Origin: Heterobasidion occidentale
Lineage: Eukaryota > Basidiomycota > Agaricomycetes > Russulales > Bondarzewiaceae
Direction: 5' to 3'
Length of the DNA stretch: 64,000 nucleotides
Assembly (NCBI GenBank): GCA_039111635.1
Contig: JBCAQO010000001.1
Location: 2,170,001-2,234,000 of the forward strand
A model generated the notes under the pieces. That model saw only the letters and a list, made by a program, of their open reading frames with translations, did not search any database and was not told the DNA's origin. This document shows, in pieces, positions 10,846-21,770 of the stretch. The first letter of the stretch is position 1, and the number at the start of each line of letters is the position of its first letter. The position numbers were made by a program, and so were the translations under genes.

Positions 10846-12904
10846 ATGGCTGACACCGAATCCCCGAAACAGCCTCCCGCGGAAGAGGCCTCTGCATCGT
10901 ACGTACACGCTTTCGTCAGAAGCAGCCGTCAAACTTACTCGTCTGTCGATCAGTACCGAGGAAGGTGCGGCGAAGGAGCCATCCAAGAACGAGCTCAAGA
11001 AACGAGCAAAGCAGGCTGAGAAAGAGAAAAAGGCCGCCGAGAAGGCAGCGCGCCAGGCGGAGCTCGCTCAACAGAAGGCTGCAGCTGACGAGGTACGCCT
11101 CGCGATCGCGAAGAGACTGCGCTCTCTGGTTCTCATCGCGTACGCCGACAGGATTTCGCATCCGAGCTCTATGGCAAATTGCCTCTCAATCAGTCTCAAT
11201 CACGTCCGCGGATTCCCCGCACCCAGATCTCTTCTCTCTCCGCCGCGCTTGATGGTCAATCCGTCCTCATCCGTGCCCGCGTGCACACACTTCGCGCTCA
11301 AGGAAATAAGATGGTGTTCTTGAACTTGCGCCAGCGCATTGATTCCGTACAGGCTCTGGTGACCGTCACTCCGGAGAAGGTATCTAAACAAATGGTCAAG
11401 TGGGTGGCCAGCCTTGGAAGCGAGAGCATCGTGCTCGTCGAAGGCGTTGTTAAAACCGCCCCGAAGAAATCAAGAGCGCGACAGTGGGGGACATCGAAGT
11501 CCACATCAACAAAGTGAGCGCACTCGTGTTCTTTCGTTGAGGAAACGACGCTCGATCGTTTTTTGATCTCCTTGACCGCAGATCTATCTGATCGCCAGCG
11601 TGGAGGGACGCTTGCCCTTTTCCATTGACGATGCCTCACGTCTGGACACCGATGACGCAGAGGCGCAATTCAGCCGTGTGCTCCTCGACACTCGACTCAA
11701 CAACCGCGTTGTTGACCTGCGAGTAAGATGTCACCCTAACGCATCTCACATTTCACTGATTTTCTCATCGTCGATATCATCATACAGACACAAACCAATC
11801 AAGCCATCTTCAAACTCCAGTCTTCCATTGGCAGCCTGTTCCGAGAGTATCTGGACGCGCGGGGGTTCACCGAGATCCATAGCCCCAAGCTGCAGGGCGC
11901 AGCGACGGAATCAGGCGCCTCTGTTTTCAAGGTCAGCTACTTCAAAGGTATGTCGTCTCTCATTGTAGTTTCCTCTGTTTCGCTCACCAGCCTTGACACT
12001 TCCAGGGAGCGCCTTCCTGGCGCAGTCTCCCCAGCTTGCGAAACAGATGGCCATTGCCGCCGACTTTGAGCGCGTGTACGAGATCGGACCCGTCTTCCGC
12101 GCGGAAGACTCCAACACTCACCGTCACTTGACTGAGTTCATGGGACTCGATCTCGAGATGACCATCGAGGAGCACTATCACGAAGTCATGGAGCTGCTCG
12201 ATGGCTTGTTCAAATCCATGTTCAAGGGCTTGACAGAAAAGTACAAGAAAGAGATCGAGGCGGTTGGCAGGCAGTTCCCTGCGGAAGAGTTCAAGTGGAA
12301 GGAGGAGACGTTGAAGCTCACGTTCGCACAGGCGGTCGACTTGTTGGTCGAAGATGGAGTCGACCGTGCTATTCTTGACGATATCAAGTGAGTCTCTTGA
12401 CAGCATCTATTGTGTTGTCCCTCTAACGGCTCCCGCTCTCAAGCACCGAAAACGAAAAGAGGTTGGGAAGGCTGGTGAAGGCCAAATACGATACCGACTA
12501 CTTCATCATCGACAAATTCCCCATGGAACTTCGTCCATTCTACACGATGCCCGACCCGGAAAATCCTGTACGTCAACGATTTTCATCACTTTACCTCATA
12601 ACGGCTGGCTCATGATTCTTGATCTCAGACGCTTTCGAACTCCTACGACTTCTTCATGCGTGGTGAGGAAATTTTATCGGGAGCACAGCGGATTCACGAC
12701 CCCGTCCTGCTTGCAGAGAAGATGCGAAGCAAGGGCGTCGATCCCGAGTCTATGAAGGGGTACCTCGACGCCTTCAGGATGGGCTGCGCGCCACATGGCG
12801 GAGGAGGCATCGGTCTTGAGCGGGTGCTGATGTTGTTCTTGAAGTTGAACAACATCCGCCGTGCCTCGCTATTCCCGAGGGATCCCAAGCGGTTGGAGCC
12901 GTGA
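10846..12904 (+). CDS. DPS1: Cytosolic aspartyl-tRNA synthetase (copy 1, one frameshift)
   Basis: Class IIb synthetase that charges tRNA-Asp. Eight exons: 10846-10898, 10954-11092, 11152-11513, 11582-11722, 11788-11947, 12006-12387, 12444-12567, 12629-12904. After a charged lysine-rich N-terminal extension comes the OB-fold anticodon-binding domain ([19 protein letters not shown]). Catalytic motif 1 is [10 protein letters not shown], motif 2 [15 protein letters not shown] and motif 3 [12 protein letters not shown]; the C-terminus is the family-typical [10 protein letters not shown]. Near 11463 copy 1 lacks one G that copy 2 has, shifting the frame just before the end of exon 3. The intended protein is 545 residues. 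The frame around [10 protein letters not shown] is correct here and broken in copy 2. Confidence 0.95.
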
Positions 12905-13238
12905 CGTAGAGTTGTAATGATGAGAATGGAACCGAGAGAAGAATCAATCGTCGTTGTGTACACTCCATGCATGCTGTAAATGGGCTACTGTAACTGATGC
13001 TGAGGCCGCTTTATAATAGGACGAGAGCATGATGGTTTAGGAAATGAACGCGATCGACCGAGTAGATGAACTTCCTTCGTCCATTTACGGCGTTTCCAGG
13101 TGTCCAAAGCATCGTACGAGCCGAATACAAATGATCGCTGTTGCTTGGACCCAGATGCCCAACGCTTGACGTTCACTTTTCATTCTTGCGCCCGTGTTAC
13201 CCTAGGTTACCCTCCTCACTTTCACACTCATTCCGACC
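12905..13238. other. Intergenic, no gene seen
   Basis: 3' flank of DPS1 and 5' flank of the small membrane protein. No coding frame is supported. Copy 2 lacks a 10-bp cctaggttac unit present here just before 13210. Confidence 0.4.
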
Positions 13239-13751
13239 ATGTTCGTTCCTTTGCGCGCGCGATACCCTGACGATGACATGTGCTCTTCCACGAACGCGTC
13301 CTGCACCGCGACTCCCACCTCAGCCACGGCCACAGAGGCCACCTCGGCAGCTGAGCCTTCAGCGATACCCGTCGAGCAGAAGATAGGCCAACGGAACTTC
13401 ACCGGCGTGATCATCATCGCCGTGATCGTCTTCGTCGGGATTCTCCTCTGGATCATGTTCAGCAGAGGAGCGGCAGCGAAGCGGGTTCGAAGGCTCTGCC
13501 GCAGGAAGGAGTCCGCGCTGCCAGCCCGGACGGTCGTCCAGGTCGTTCGGAGCGTCGAGAGCGACAACCAGCTGTCCGAGACGAAGGAGGCTGCCAAGTC
13601 CACTTCCGACAAGAGGAAGTCCAAGGCGCCAAAGGTTCGTCGTCCTCACTCTTGCTTGAGAGGCAATGCGCCTGAGCTTGGTCTGCAGGACGCCAGCGAC
13701 GGCTCCGAAACCAAGTCTAAGATGTGGGAGAGCAAGCGGATCCGGCAGTGA
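13239..13751 (+). CDS. Small single-pass membrane protein, unknown (copy 1)
   Basis: Single-exon frame of 170 residues, intact in both haplotypes. The first 55 residues are Ser/Thr/Ala-rich with several Cys and no signal peptide. One strong membrane helix follows (GVIIIAVIVFVGILLWIMF, residues about 56-74). The remaining 95 residues are Lys/Arg-rich (AAAKRVRRLCRRKES). By the positive-inside rule the short N-terminus would face outside or the lumen and the basic tail the cytosol. No family is recognised. The neighbour at 14636 has the same layout, which suggests a related pair. The frame is kept between haplotypes with few changes, which supports a real gene. Confidence 0.6.
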   Translation: MFVPLRARYPDDDMCSSTNASCTATPTSATATEATSAAEPSAIPVEQKIGQRNFTGVIIIAVIVFVGILLWIMFSRGAAAKRVRRLCRRKESALPARTVVQVVRSVESDNQLSETKEAAKSTSDKRKSKAPKVRRPHSCLRGNAPELGLQDASDGSETKSKMWESKRIRQ

Positions 13752-13797
13752 CCCCATGGCAACGTGTGATTCATGTACCGGTGAGTGCTGGTCTGAG

Positions 13798-14470
13798 CTA
13801 GTTCAGTTGTTGACGTTGGTTGAGGCTAGATTGCCTGTCTGCAGTCAGGGAGACCGACGCAGCGATTGCTCCGAGCGACGACACACCCATTCGCGATACC
13901 TTAGAGAACCTATTAATCCACGTGTATGAAACGATAATGCCATCCTCGTCGATCTCGAACGGTGCAACGTGCTGATACTTAGAGAACGGGTCGCGAACGC
14001 CTGTTTTGGCATTGTAACGTTGTTCGATTTTCAAATTCGCCTTTCCTTCATCATCATCACTTTGCCACGCTGCTACGATGCTACCACGAACAGTTTACCG
14101 TTCTTCGCCCTGTGCGGATCCGTATATACGACCCTCCTTGTCTCCACCGATAGACGTTCTGCATCAAAGAGGCGTTACCTTCTAATGCATTGATTCCCGC
14201 TGCGCGTACCTCGTGGGAATTCTGGACGTATATCGCGCTCTGTGCCTCGTCCAAGTGGGCCCATATTTATAGCTCGCTCGCGAACGGTGGCCATCGCCTG
14301 ATAGAACGCCATACGGGCACTGTGCTGAAACGGTACGTGATTCCAGGGGGCAGCGATTCCAGGGTGCCTCAGAAGTGGTTCGGCCAAGCGCCAGAAGACA
14401 GTTGGACACATCTCGGTGATCGTGCAAATGATGCGGGGAAGACTCTTCTGGCGGCTGGCGTCGCTTCAAC
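13798..14470 (-). CDS. Possible small unrecognised gene or gene remnant (copy 1)
   Basis: The minus strand holds stretches with coding character: IYVQNSHEVRAAGINALEG around 14190-14230, MQNVYRWRQGGSYIRI near 14130, and a final frame with PFSKYQHVAPFEIDEDG and VSYTWINRFSKV (13900-14000) ending at a stop at 13798. Plausible splice sites exist (for example a donor after GRRT near 14095). The upstream half cannot be joined in one frame without guessing. In copy 2 a one-base difference breaks the frame at FSKYQH. No domain is recognised. It could be a short-lived gene, a pseudogene or the 3' part of a gene whose start I cannot find. Confidence 0.3.
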
Positions 14471-14556
14471 GAGTGGAAATAAGGTTACCCATCTCGCAGA
14501 CGCTACTTATCGAACCAAGGATGCAACATACTTCCCTCTCTGTCGCTACGTCTATC

Positions 14557-14562
14557 TATATA
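14557..14562 (+). promoter_or_regulatory. TATA-like box of the second small membrane protein
   Basis: TATATA about 75 bp upstream of the start codon at 14636, preserved in copy 2 near 38533. A sequence match only. Confidence 0.4.
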
Positions 14563-14635
14563 GGCTCTCGCTTCACCCAGTAGCCCCGCCCCGCCGCCCA
14601 TTCCTCGCTGTCCCCCCTCCACACCATCGTTCACG

Positions 14636-15364
14636 ATGTACATTACCCACAATACCCGCTCAAGCGACAGCGCCCCAGCGCTGCTGTCTCCTTCTCCATC
14701 TCCCAGCAGCGCGACGATCGGCTGGGCGCGCAGAGGCCTCGAATACTCGCGGGCCCTCGTCCGCCGCCAATTCGCGCCCCAGGGCCCCGCGCTCCTCGTC
14801 GTCATCGGCTCCGGCCTCGCCCTCGTGCTCATCGCCGTCGCCGTCGTCCTCCTCGTGCGCAGGTCGCGCGCCGCGTGCTGCGGCTGCCGGCGCGCGCGCA
14901 CGGCCCAGACGGAGGAGGCGCCGCGCGCGGGTCGCACGCACAGGAGGTCGCGCTCGCGCACCGCGGACCTGGTGGCGACCGCTTCGCCAGGCGAGGGCCG
15001 CGCGGATACCAAGGGGATCCAAGTCCGCCAGGTGCGCGTGCCTCGTTCTCGTTCCTGCGCGTCGCGCGCGCGCGCGCTGCGGGAGGCTCACCCCGCCGTT
15101 TCACAGACGGCTTCTACGGAGGTCGCGGTCTCTTTCCCCCGCCCCAGGAGCCCTCTGGAAGAAGAAGAAAAGTCCGGGGAGATCCCGTCGGCGTGCGACG
15201 ACTCTCCCGGGTGGAAGTCCAAGGAGAAAGAGTGTACGGTGAGCAGAGCTGCTGGGATCATCGCCCCGACCGTCGTGCTCATCGCGTCGACCCACAGGAC
15301 CCGGCGTGACAGTAACATGGAGTCGACGACCCTTGAGCTTATATTATTTATGGAGGGGGTGTGA
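14636..15364 (+). CDS. Arg-rich single-pass membrane protein, unknown (copy 1)
   Basis: An open frame of 242 residues, intact in both haplotypes. An N-terminal Ser/Pro-rich segment of about 55 residues is followed by one membrane helix (ALLVVIGSGLALVLIAVAVVLLV, residues about 58-78). Next comes a Cys-rich juxtamembrane run (RRSRAACCGCRRAR) and a long Arg/Ser/Glu-rich tail. The Cys cluster beside the helix is a likely palmitoylation site (inference). The 3' half may contain an intron: a donor at CAG|GTGCGC near 15030 and an acceptor near 15105 would remove a very Arg-rich stretch and keep the frame ambiguous. The true C-terminus is therefore uncertain. Same topology as the protein at 13239. 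Function unknown. Confidence 0.5.
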   Translation: MYITHNTRSSDSAPALLSPSPSPSSATIGWARRGLEYSRALVRRQFAPQGPALLVVIGSGLALVLIAVAVVLLVRRSRAACCGCRRARTAQTEEAPRAGRTHRRSRSRTADLVATASPGEGRADTKGIQVRQVRVPRSRSCASRARALREAHPAVSQTASTEVAVSFPRPRSPLEEEEKSGEIPSACDDSPGWKSKEKECTVSRAAGIIAPTVVLIASTHRTRRDSNMESTTLELILFMEGV

Positions 15365-15500
15365 TGCTTATCTACTGTATTGTACGATATACTGCGCTTG
15401 ACGTGTGGTGCTGCGATCTATGCTTTATGTTGCATGCACTGACGATTTGTTTAGGCGGAAGAAGAGAGACAATCTCAAAGATAGACGCGAGCAGCGTTTC

Positions 15501-15516
15501 ATATATATATATATAT
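15501..15516. repeat. (AT)n microsatellite
   Basis: An uninterrupted AT tract in the intergenic DNA after the second membrane protein. It is shorter in copy 2 (about 39480-39491), so it is polymorphic between haplotypes. Nothing else is seen in 15365-15670. Confidence 0.8.
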
Positions 15517-15670
15517 TAGTGGGTGTAAAATTCGGACACTGCCGATGTGGATTGAAATGTACTAGGATGTAGGCACACTGCGCAAACGCCTACTACATAG
15601 GTCGTCAACGGTGTCTCCAAAAGCCAAGTCATCTGGTACGAGACTCGCCTTGACGACCAAGGCCAGGCTG

Positions 15671-17519
15671 CAGATAGGCCAGAAAGGCTGACCGCCGAGG
15701 AGGAGGTCTACTAGACTTGTGGACCTTGTACTTGTAGACAATTGGACAGTTGCTTATCTTATACAATCTTAGCCTCTGCGTCCCGCTAGGTCCCGCTCCT
15801 CCGGCAGCACTGCTCCGTGTTGGCCGACACCTAGAACCCTTCCACATCCTGCCGCTCCAGCCTACACCTTCGCAGGACGACAAGTGGCCTCTTTATTCAC
15901 CATTTCATTGTCCTCGCCGTCTCCTCCATCCCGCCCCCATCCTCAGCCTCGGGCGCCGCACCGATGACGCTGCACGACGCACGTCATGCGCAGGATTTTC
16001 GAGAACATCGCAGAGCTGATATCTGCGGATGCGGTACAGAGTGGCAGGAGGAGACGGGAGGGCAGTATGGGACATGGGCTGTGGGATGTGGAGTCATTGA
16101 TGGCAACACGACGGCGACGAGGGGAGCGCACCCTGTCGTACCCCGGTGAGCTCGCATCTTCCGCCTCCTCGTTACACTACTGCCCTCAGCGCCCTCCACC
16201 AAGGGTGGACTCAGCGAGGATGATGCACTCCTCCTCTCTCTCCTCAAACGGCTCCGGCGCCAAACATGCCTCCAGCCATCATGCCTCCCACCTTGGCTTC
16301 AGATTGCATTGCCGTCTCCGCCTGCTCCCCCTCCTTTCTCATCCTCGATGCTTCCCTCCTCCCGTTCATGCAGTCTCTTGCTGCGTGTATGCGCTGCCTT
16401 TTGCACCCTGGTCGGCGCCTCAGCCTCGACCGCGCGGCTCGGGTGATACCCCACCCAAGTGCATACGCATGCAGGATCGCGTGCCTTAGCCAGGAGCTCA
16501 AGTACGCTATTCACGGTGCAGGCTGGCAAGCCTTGTTCATCATCAAGGTGAGTGTTTCATAGCTCCTCGCTGTTTTTATCATGTTGGCTGACACCCGCAC
16601 ACGCATGACTTGGAAGATGGGATCTTTGGGCTATCCCTCGAGCTGCTTGCGGAGGACTGGCTGCTCTACAGGCTGTCATTGTACACAGGGATCCCGGACC
16701 CGATCTCCGGTAATCTGACCCTAGCACGCTGCTCTCTGCCGTGCTCGAGGCCTGACCAAACATTGTTGAGGCCAAAAGCGGTGACAAATCTGATGACAGC
16801 TAATACTCACCTTCTTCGGATGCGCACTCGCAATCGGAAAGCCACCTGGACAGTGAGGGTACAAGCTTGAATGGAGAGGAGTTGTCCAGACTTCGTAAAT
16901 GCTGCAGAGATCGAGGAGGAAGGGCTGTCGGAGGAGAGTGGGTTCAAAGCACCCTTCAGATATGTATTTTAATTTGTTGCAGGCTATAGTCAATCCATCA
17001 TAGATGTCGAACCACCCTGCTGTTCAATCAGGTTGGACAGACGTACTTTTCACTCGAGCGAGAAATCTGATTGCCAGCTAATGGCCCTACCTCTGTCAAA
17101 GAGAAACAAGGATACATTGTCGTTCACGAACGGGTGCGCCGTAACGCGGTGGTTGATATTGCATGTATTCATTGTCTGCCAAGGATTATTCATCGAAAAA
17201 TCAGTGGAGCTTGCCAGAGCTTGCCACAATGATGGCCTCCGCACTACTGATTGATCCTCTCCATTCTTTTTTTTATGATGATATTCTGAACGCCGAAGCG
17301 AAGCTCTGGTGTGTCTTGTTTTCTAATAAAGTCCAATGTATGTTTGCTTATCCATATTTGGCTCTCCGGAGAAGCCACCCAGCCCCGGCCTTACCCCTGT
17401 TCCAAAGTCCCAAAGTCTATGATTTGTAAAGGTCTACAAGTCTACTGTCTAGTCTACAAGTCCACTGTCCACAAGTCTAATAGACAACCTCCTCAGCGGT
17501 CAGCCGTTCCCAGATAGGC
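15671..17519. mobile_element. Mutator-like non-autonomous DNA transposon with 9-bp target duplication (copy 1)
   Basis: Terminal inverted repeats of about 59 bp lie at 15681-15739 and 17452-17510. Both arms share ggctgaccgc, gaggagg, tagacttgtggac and acttgtagac in order, with roughly ten mismatches. Immediately outside both arms is the same 9-mer in direct orientation, cagataggc, at 15671-15679 and 17511-17519, as expected of a target-site duplication. A 9-bp duplication with long inverted repeats is typical of Mutator-like elements. The interior of about 1.7 kb encodes no recognisable transposase. It carries short frames (for example 15986-16489) with intron-like junctions and is not recognised; it may be captured host DNA. 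Inner subrepeats of gtctacaag lie at the right end. The element is at the same site in both haplotypes. Confidence 0.65.
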
Positions 17520-17834
17520 GAGTGTTTGCTCTAGCGTGATCTATATATACTGAGAGGTGTTGTGACAGACTAGATTGACTGGGGATCCTTAATACATGAT
17601 GCCGCTCGAAATCATGCGAGACGCCAAGTGAGTAGCTTCCAAAAACAAATATAAATGAACTGTAGACAGCGAGGGATGTAAAAAAAAACTACAAGGAGCA
17701 GGCAGCGGCTCGGACACACTACAACAACCACAACCACAACAACGGCGCGTCAGCCACGGCGGGCGGGAACCCAGACCCAACGGATCGCACCGTACATAAA
17801 CTTGTAAACAATCGCCGGAACCTCCCAGCGTCCA
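17520..17834. other. Intergenic, no gene seen
   Basis: Between the transposon and the SSH4 stop. It holds a tatatata run near 17543, an A-tract near 17681 and a caaccacaaccacaacaac run near 17725. Probably SSH4 3' UTR and flank. Confidence 0.4.
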
Positions 17835-19827
17835 TCATGATGACGGGTTCCCGCGTCGCCGACTCCGTCGTCGCTCAGAGCGCGAGCGGCCGTGCGAGGC
17901 GTTCAGGGCGCCGGACGGGATCGTGCCCCGCTCCAGCGCGGCGGAGATGAGCTCGGCGGGCAGGTCGATGTGCACGCCTTCCGAGTAGGTGTAGGCGTCG
18001 AGCGGGGAGTACGCGGGCGGCTCTCTCCTGCTCAGCCCCGCCGCCGCCTCATGGTGCTCGAGCAGCTCCGCGCCCTCGTCGCCCCCGCGCGCGGAGGCCG
18101 AGGTGGACGCGGAGCCGGAGGAGGAGGCAAAGGGGGGCAGCGACTGCAAATGAATATCGCGGAGATTAGGCGTCGGCGGGTTCCCCGGCGTGCTGGGAGA
18201 GTCAGGCAGAGGAAGGTGCTGCACCTGCACGGGGCCCAATTCTGAACCTGGCCGGCCATCGTGAGTAGAGGAGCTCTGACGCCTGGGCGCGGGAATGAAC
18301 GGGTTCGCACCTGAGCGTCGGCTGGGGGAGAGCGAGCGCGTGGGCGAGCGGGAAGCGGAGGCAGATGCCTCGCCCTCGCCCTCGCGCGGCGGCGATGCGG
18401 GGATGTGCATGTTGGGTGGCGCGTGGAAGGGAGCGTCTGTGGGAGAGAGGTAGCCGTGTGAAGAAGAAGAGGGCCCGGCGCTGCCGCCTTCGGGTTCTTC
18501 GTCGATAGGTGTGATGGGAGGCGGAGGGGTGAGGGGTGGGGGTGGCGAGGCCATGCGCCCTCCTCGCAGAGGCGACGAGGCGACGGGAACGTTCGACGGA
18601 GGGAGAGGTCTGGGACGTCGATTGCGGTGGAGGCGCCTGGCGCTGGGGCCGTGAGAGGAGTCGATGCTGCCTACGACGGCGCCACCGCCGCCGGCCTCGA
18701 GCAGGATACTTCCCCGCTCGCTGCCGTACGCCGGGGGAGGCGCGAGGGTGCCTACGCTGGGGGCCAAGCCCCATTTCTTGACGTTGGCCTCGATGAAGAC
18801 AAAGCCAGCTTGTCCGAGATTGACGTGAAGGCTGCAAGGGCCGTCGGCGCCGATGGTAGGGAAGAGGTTCCAGTTGTTCAAACCGACAAAGGCGTCCTCC
18901 ATTTTGCGGCCATTCCGGGTGTAGAAGACGGTGCCGCTTCTTGGGCGATAGCCGACTCCGAGGACGTCCCCTTCCTTGAGGGCGGGGCCGAAGGTGGCGG
19001 CGGTGAAAGGGTAGTTGTGGGACTTGTCGCCGTTGGAGTGATAGGCGACGGAGTGCCTGTTGTGGCCGGGGAGGCGGAAAGAAGGATAGGGCTTTGTTGC
19101 GAGGCCGACTGCGACGTTGGTGGTCTCTGGGAGATCAAACATCTTGACCTCCCAGTAGTAGACCTCGTTGAGTTTGGGCAAGGGGAGATTTGACTGGACG
19201 GAAGTAGCAGAGGAAGGGTCGGGGAGGAAGGTGAGCTCTGTGCGCGCGTGGACGAGCAAAGAGGCCATCATTTCGTAGTCGGGATCAAAGGACCAGGCGG
19301 AGACGCCCTTTTCCTGGATGGAGAGGAATTGAGAGAGGGTGATGTCTGTGGGGAGGGAGTTTGGCTGATATTGGAGCTGGTACTCTGGGGAGGGCGAGGG
19401 GTGAGTGAAACGAGCCAAGGGAGAGAGAGGGAGAGGAAGTACCCTTGGCGCGAAGATAAGATCGTCGAACGACGTCGGATACGCTCTCGAGCCAGCGAGA
19501 CTCGACGCCGTCAAAGCCGCCCTCGCCCTCGATCAAGTCTTCGCGGCTCATATCGACGGGGCCATCTGTATCACGGAGGGCTATGCCGCGTCGTCTGCGA
19601 AGGAGGATGACACACAGAAGGAAGAGGAGGAGGAGGAAGAGGAAGGTGGAGAGGACGATGAGGAGGGGGAGGAGGACGAGGAGGGCGTCGTTTGAGGGCT
19701 CTCGTCTGCGAGGGTCGTCTACGACGACGGGGTCGAGGTATGTGACGGTGCGAACGAGGACATCGCGGAGAGCGGCGTGAGGCGTGGAGGGGATGGCGGA
19801 GGCCACGAGGGCGGCCGACCCAGGCAT
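17835..19827 (-). CDS. SSH4: SPRY-domain Rsp5 ubiquitin-ligase adaptor, Ssh4/Ear1 type (copy 1)
   Basis: Membrane adaptor that recruits the Nedd4-type ligase Rsp5 to endosome/vacuole cargo such as nutrient transporters. Two exons (19827-19443, 19384-17835) encode 644 residues, joined as LRAK|EYQLQYQPNSLPT. A single transmembrane helix (about residues 52-78, LLVLLPLLIVLSTFLFLLLL) is followed by basic RRRRG. The SPRY core spans about residues 160-310: YYWEVKMFD, VAVGLATKPYPSFRLPGHN, YPFTAATFGPALKEGDVLGVGY and FYTRNGRKM. The rest is a Pro/Ser-rich tail. Two PPxY motifs, PPPAYG just after the SPRY and EPPAYSP near the C-terminus, are the expected Rsp5 docking sites. The long Leu-rich helix appears as a purine-only run on the + strand. 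It shares a 277-bp promoter with SNF4. The frame is intact here. Confidence 0.9.
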
Positions 19828-20104
19828 AGCGGGGGGGAGGTGGGGTGAGTGGGGTGGGGAGGAGGAGGAGGTGACGTCGCCGAGAGGGTGTTTGGGAGAG
19901 CTTGCAAGGGGGAGGGCGACGAGAAGGGAGTGGACAGGTCCAACGCGGCGGGCACAGGCGGGCACTGCCGCCGTCTCCGTCGTCGTGTGCCTGCCCAAGC
20001 CGGACGCCGTTCGGCCCTCCGTCGATCGGCCGGCAAGCTCCGCCAAACACGCCGCCGTCTCCGCGTCCCGCCCACTCCTCGCCGCCCTCCCCCGACTCAG
20101 TCCC
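19828..20104. promoter_or_regulatory. Bidirectional promoter SSH4/SNF4 (copy 1)
   Basis: 277 bp between divergent start codons, GC-rich with CT-rich runs near 20080 and no clear TATA box. It carries one copy of an 84-bp unit (gccgccgtctcc through caaacac) that occurs twice in copy 2. A Rsp5 adaptor and an AMPK subunit sharing a promoter is suggestive of nutrient co-control, but this is inference. Confidence 0.6.
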
Positions 20105-21607
20105 ATGAACGCCACCCTCGCTGCAGCCGCCTCTCCGCGCCCAAAACGCAAAGGCTCCGTCCGCAGCCCCCGCGCAGCTTCTCATCTCCCCCCGGTCCAG
20201 ACTCAGGAAACTCACGACCTCGCCCTCCAGTCCATCCGCGCCCTCCTCAAGGGTCGCGCCTCCTACGATGCATTCCCCGTCAGCTTCAGGCTCATCGTCC
20301 TCGATTCAGAACTAGAGGTAAAGAAGGCCCTTCAGTGCCTGCTCACAAACGGTGCGCCCCTCCTCCCTCTCCACATCCTTCGCCTCCTCACACGCTCTCT
20401 CCCCAGGCGTCGTCTCGGCTCCGCTATGGAACAGCGAGAGATCTCAGTTCGCCGGAATGTTCACAGTATCCGACATCATCCATCTCATCCAGTATTACTA
20501 CCACACCTCCTCCTACGACAACGCCGCCGCAGACGTGGAAACCTTCAGACTCGAATCCCTCCGAGGTGCGCCTTCACCATCCTCTCCCTCCTCTCACTCC
20601 CCCGTCTTCATCTCCCGTAAAAGACATAGAAAAGGAACTGGGCGTTGCCACCCCTCCTCTGCTGTACGAGCACCCGAACAGCTCTCTATACGACGCAGCC
20701 CGAGTTCTTATACACTCCCATGCCCGCCGCCTCCCCCTGCTTGACTACGACTCTGAAACAGGTCACGAAGTCATCGTCTCCGTCCTCACCCAGTACCGCC
20801 TGCTCAAATTCATCTCCATCAATGTAAGCCCTCCCCCGCCCCGCTCCACCGCTCCCCGTCCTCACGCAAGAGCAACAAGTGCACAAAGGAGATCCAATCC
20901 CTCCATCTGCCCCTCCGTAAACTCGGCATCGGCACATACATCTCAAAGCCGCTGTTCTCCACAGACGACGGCGAGATGCCCCCCGGCCACAATCGATATC
21001 ATCCCATCGCCACCGCCACCCTGTCCACCACCGTCTTCGACGTCGTGCACATGTTCTCCGAGCGCGGTATCTCGGCCGTGCCCATCGTCGACGAGAACGG
21101 CGTCGTCGTCAACCTCTACGAGACCGTGGACGTCATCGTCAGTGCTTCTCTGCTTTTCACCGTTCGCGAGATCTTGCAGATGAACATCTCAAACAGACCC
21201 TCGTGAAGCTGGGGGCTTATCAGTCCCTCGACCTGACGATATCAGAGGCCCTGAACCAGCGATCGCCAGACTTTCCGGGCGTCGTGATCTGCACGGGAGC
21301 CGACTCGCTGGGCACCCTGCTGCAGCTGATCAAGAAGCGGCGCGTGCACCGGCTTGTCGTTGTCGAGGGCGATGTGCGTCGATTCTCACTTTCCGCGTCT
21401 TTCGTGCTGACCCGCGCTGTGCAGGAGGAGGAGCGGAAAGGGGGGAAGAAGGGGCGGCTGCTGGGCGTGCTCACGCTCTCCGACGTCCTGCGATATGTCA
21501 TCGGCGACGTGGGGATCAAGGAGTCGACCGAACCAGCAGAAGAGCCCCCGGCACCACCGGCGGCGGCGGAAACAGAACCGCCGTCTGCGCCTGAAGCGTC
21601 GAGCTGA
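20105..21607 (+). CDS. SNF4: AMPK/SNF1 kinase gamma subunit, four CBS domains (copy 1)
   Basis: Regulatory, nucleotide-sensing subunit of the SNF1/AMPK energy-stress kinase. Six exons: 20105-20351, 20407-20565, 20624-20823, 20880-21137, 21197-21373, 21425-21607, encoding 407 residues. Seen: an N-terminal extension, then HDLALQSIRALLKGRASYD and WNSERSQFAGMFTVSDIIHLIQYYY (CBS1). Next are LLYEHPNSSLYDAARVLI with VLTQYRLLKFI (CBS2), ATLSTTVFDVVHMFSERGIS with PIVDENGVVVNLYETVDVI (CBS3), and LLQLIKKRRVHRLVVVEGD with GVLTLSDVLRYVIG (CBS4). A Pro/Glu/Ala tail of about 30 residues ends the protein. The acceptor of exon 4 could lie nine bases upstream. The frame is intact in both copies. Confidence 0.93.
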
Positions 21608-21770
21608 GTACTAGAGGAGAACGGAAGGTGTAATTTAGCTGTACCTGTCTGCACTATATATTACTTTGGATGAGCGAGGGACGGCCGGAAGCGGCCGAGC
21701 GGGCGGCGAGAGGCCGGGTGAGCGGGGGAGAGTGTGTGTGGCTGGGCAAGGGAGCGGGGGGACTACCGCG

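Noticed and set aside
19600..19690. Polypurine run as a triplex or regulatory element
   Set aside because: On the minus strand it encodes the Leu-rich transmembrane helix and flanks of SSH4, which explains the composition.
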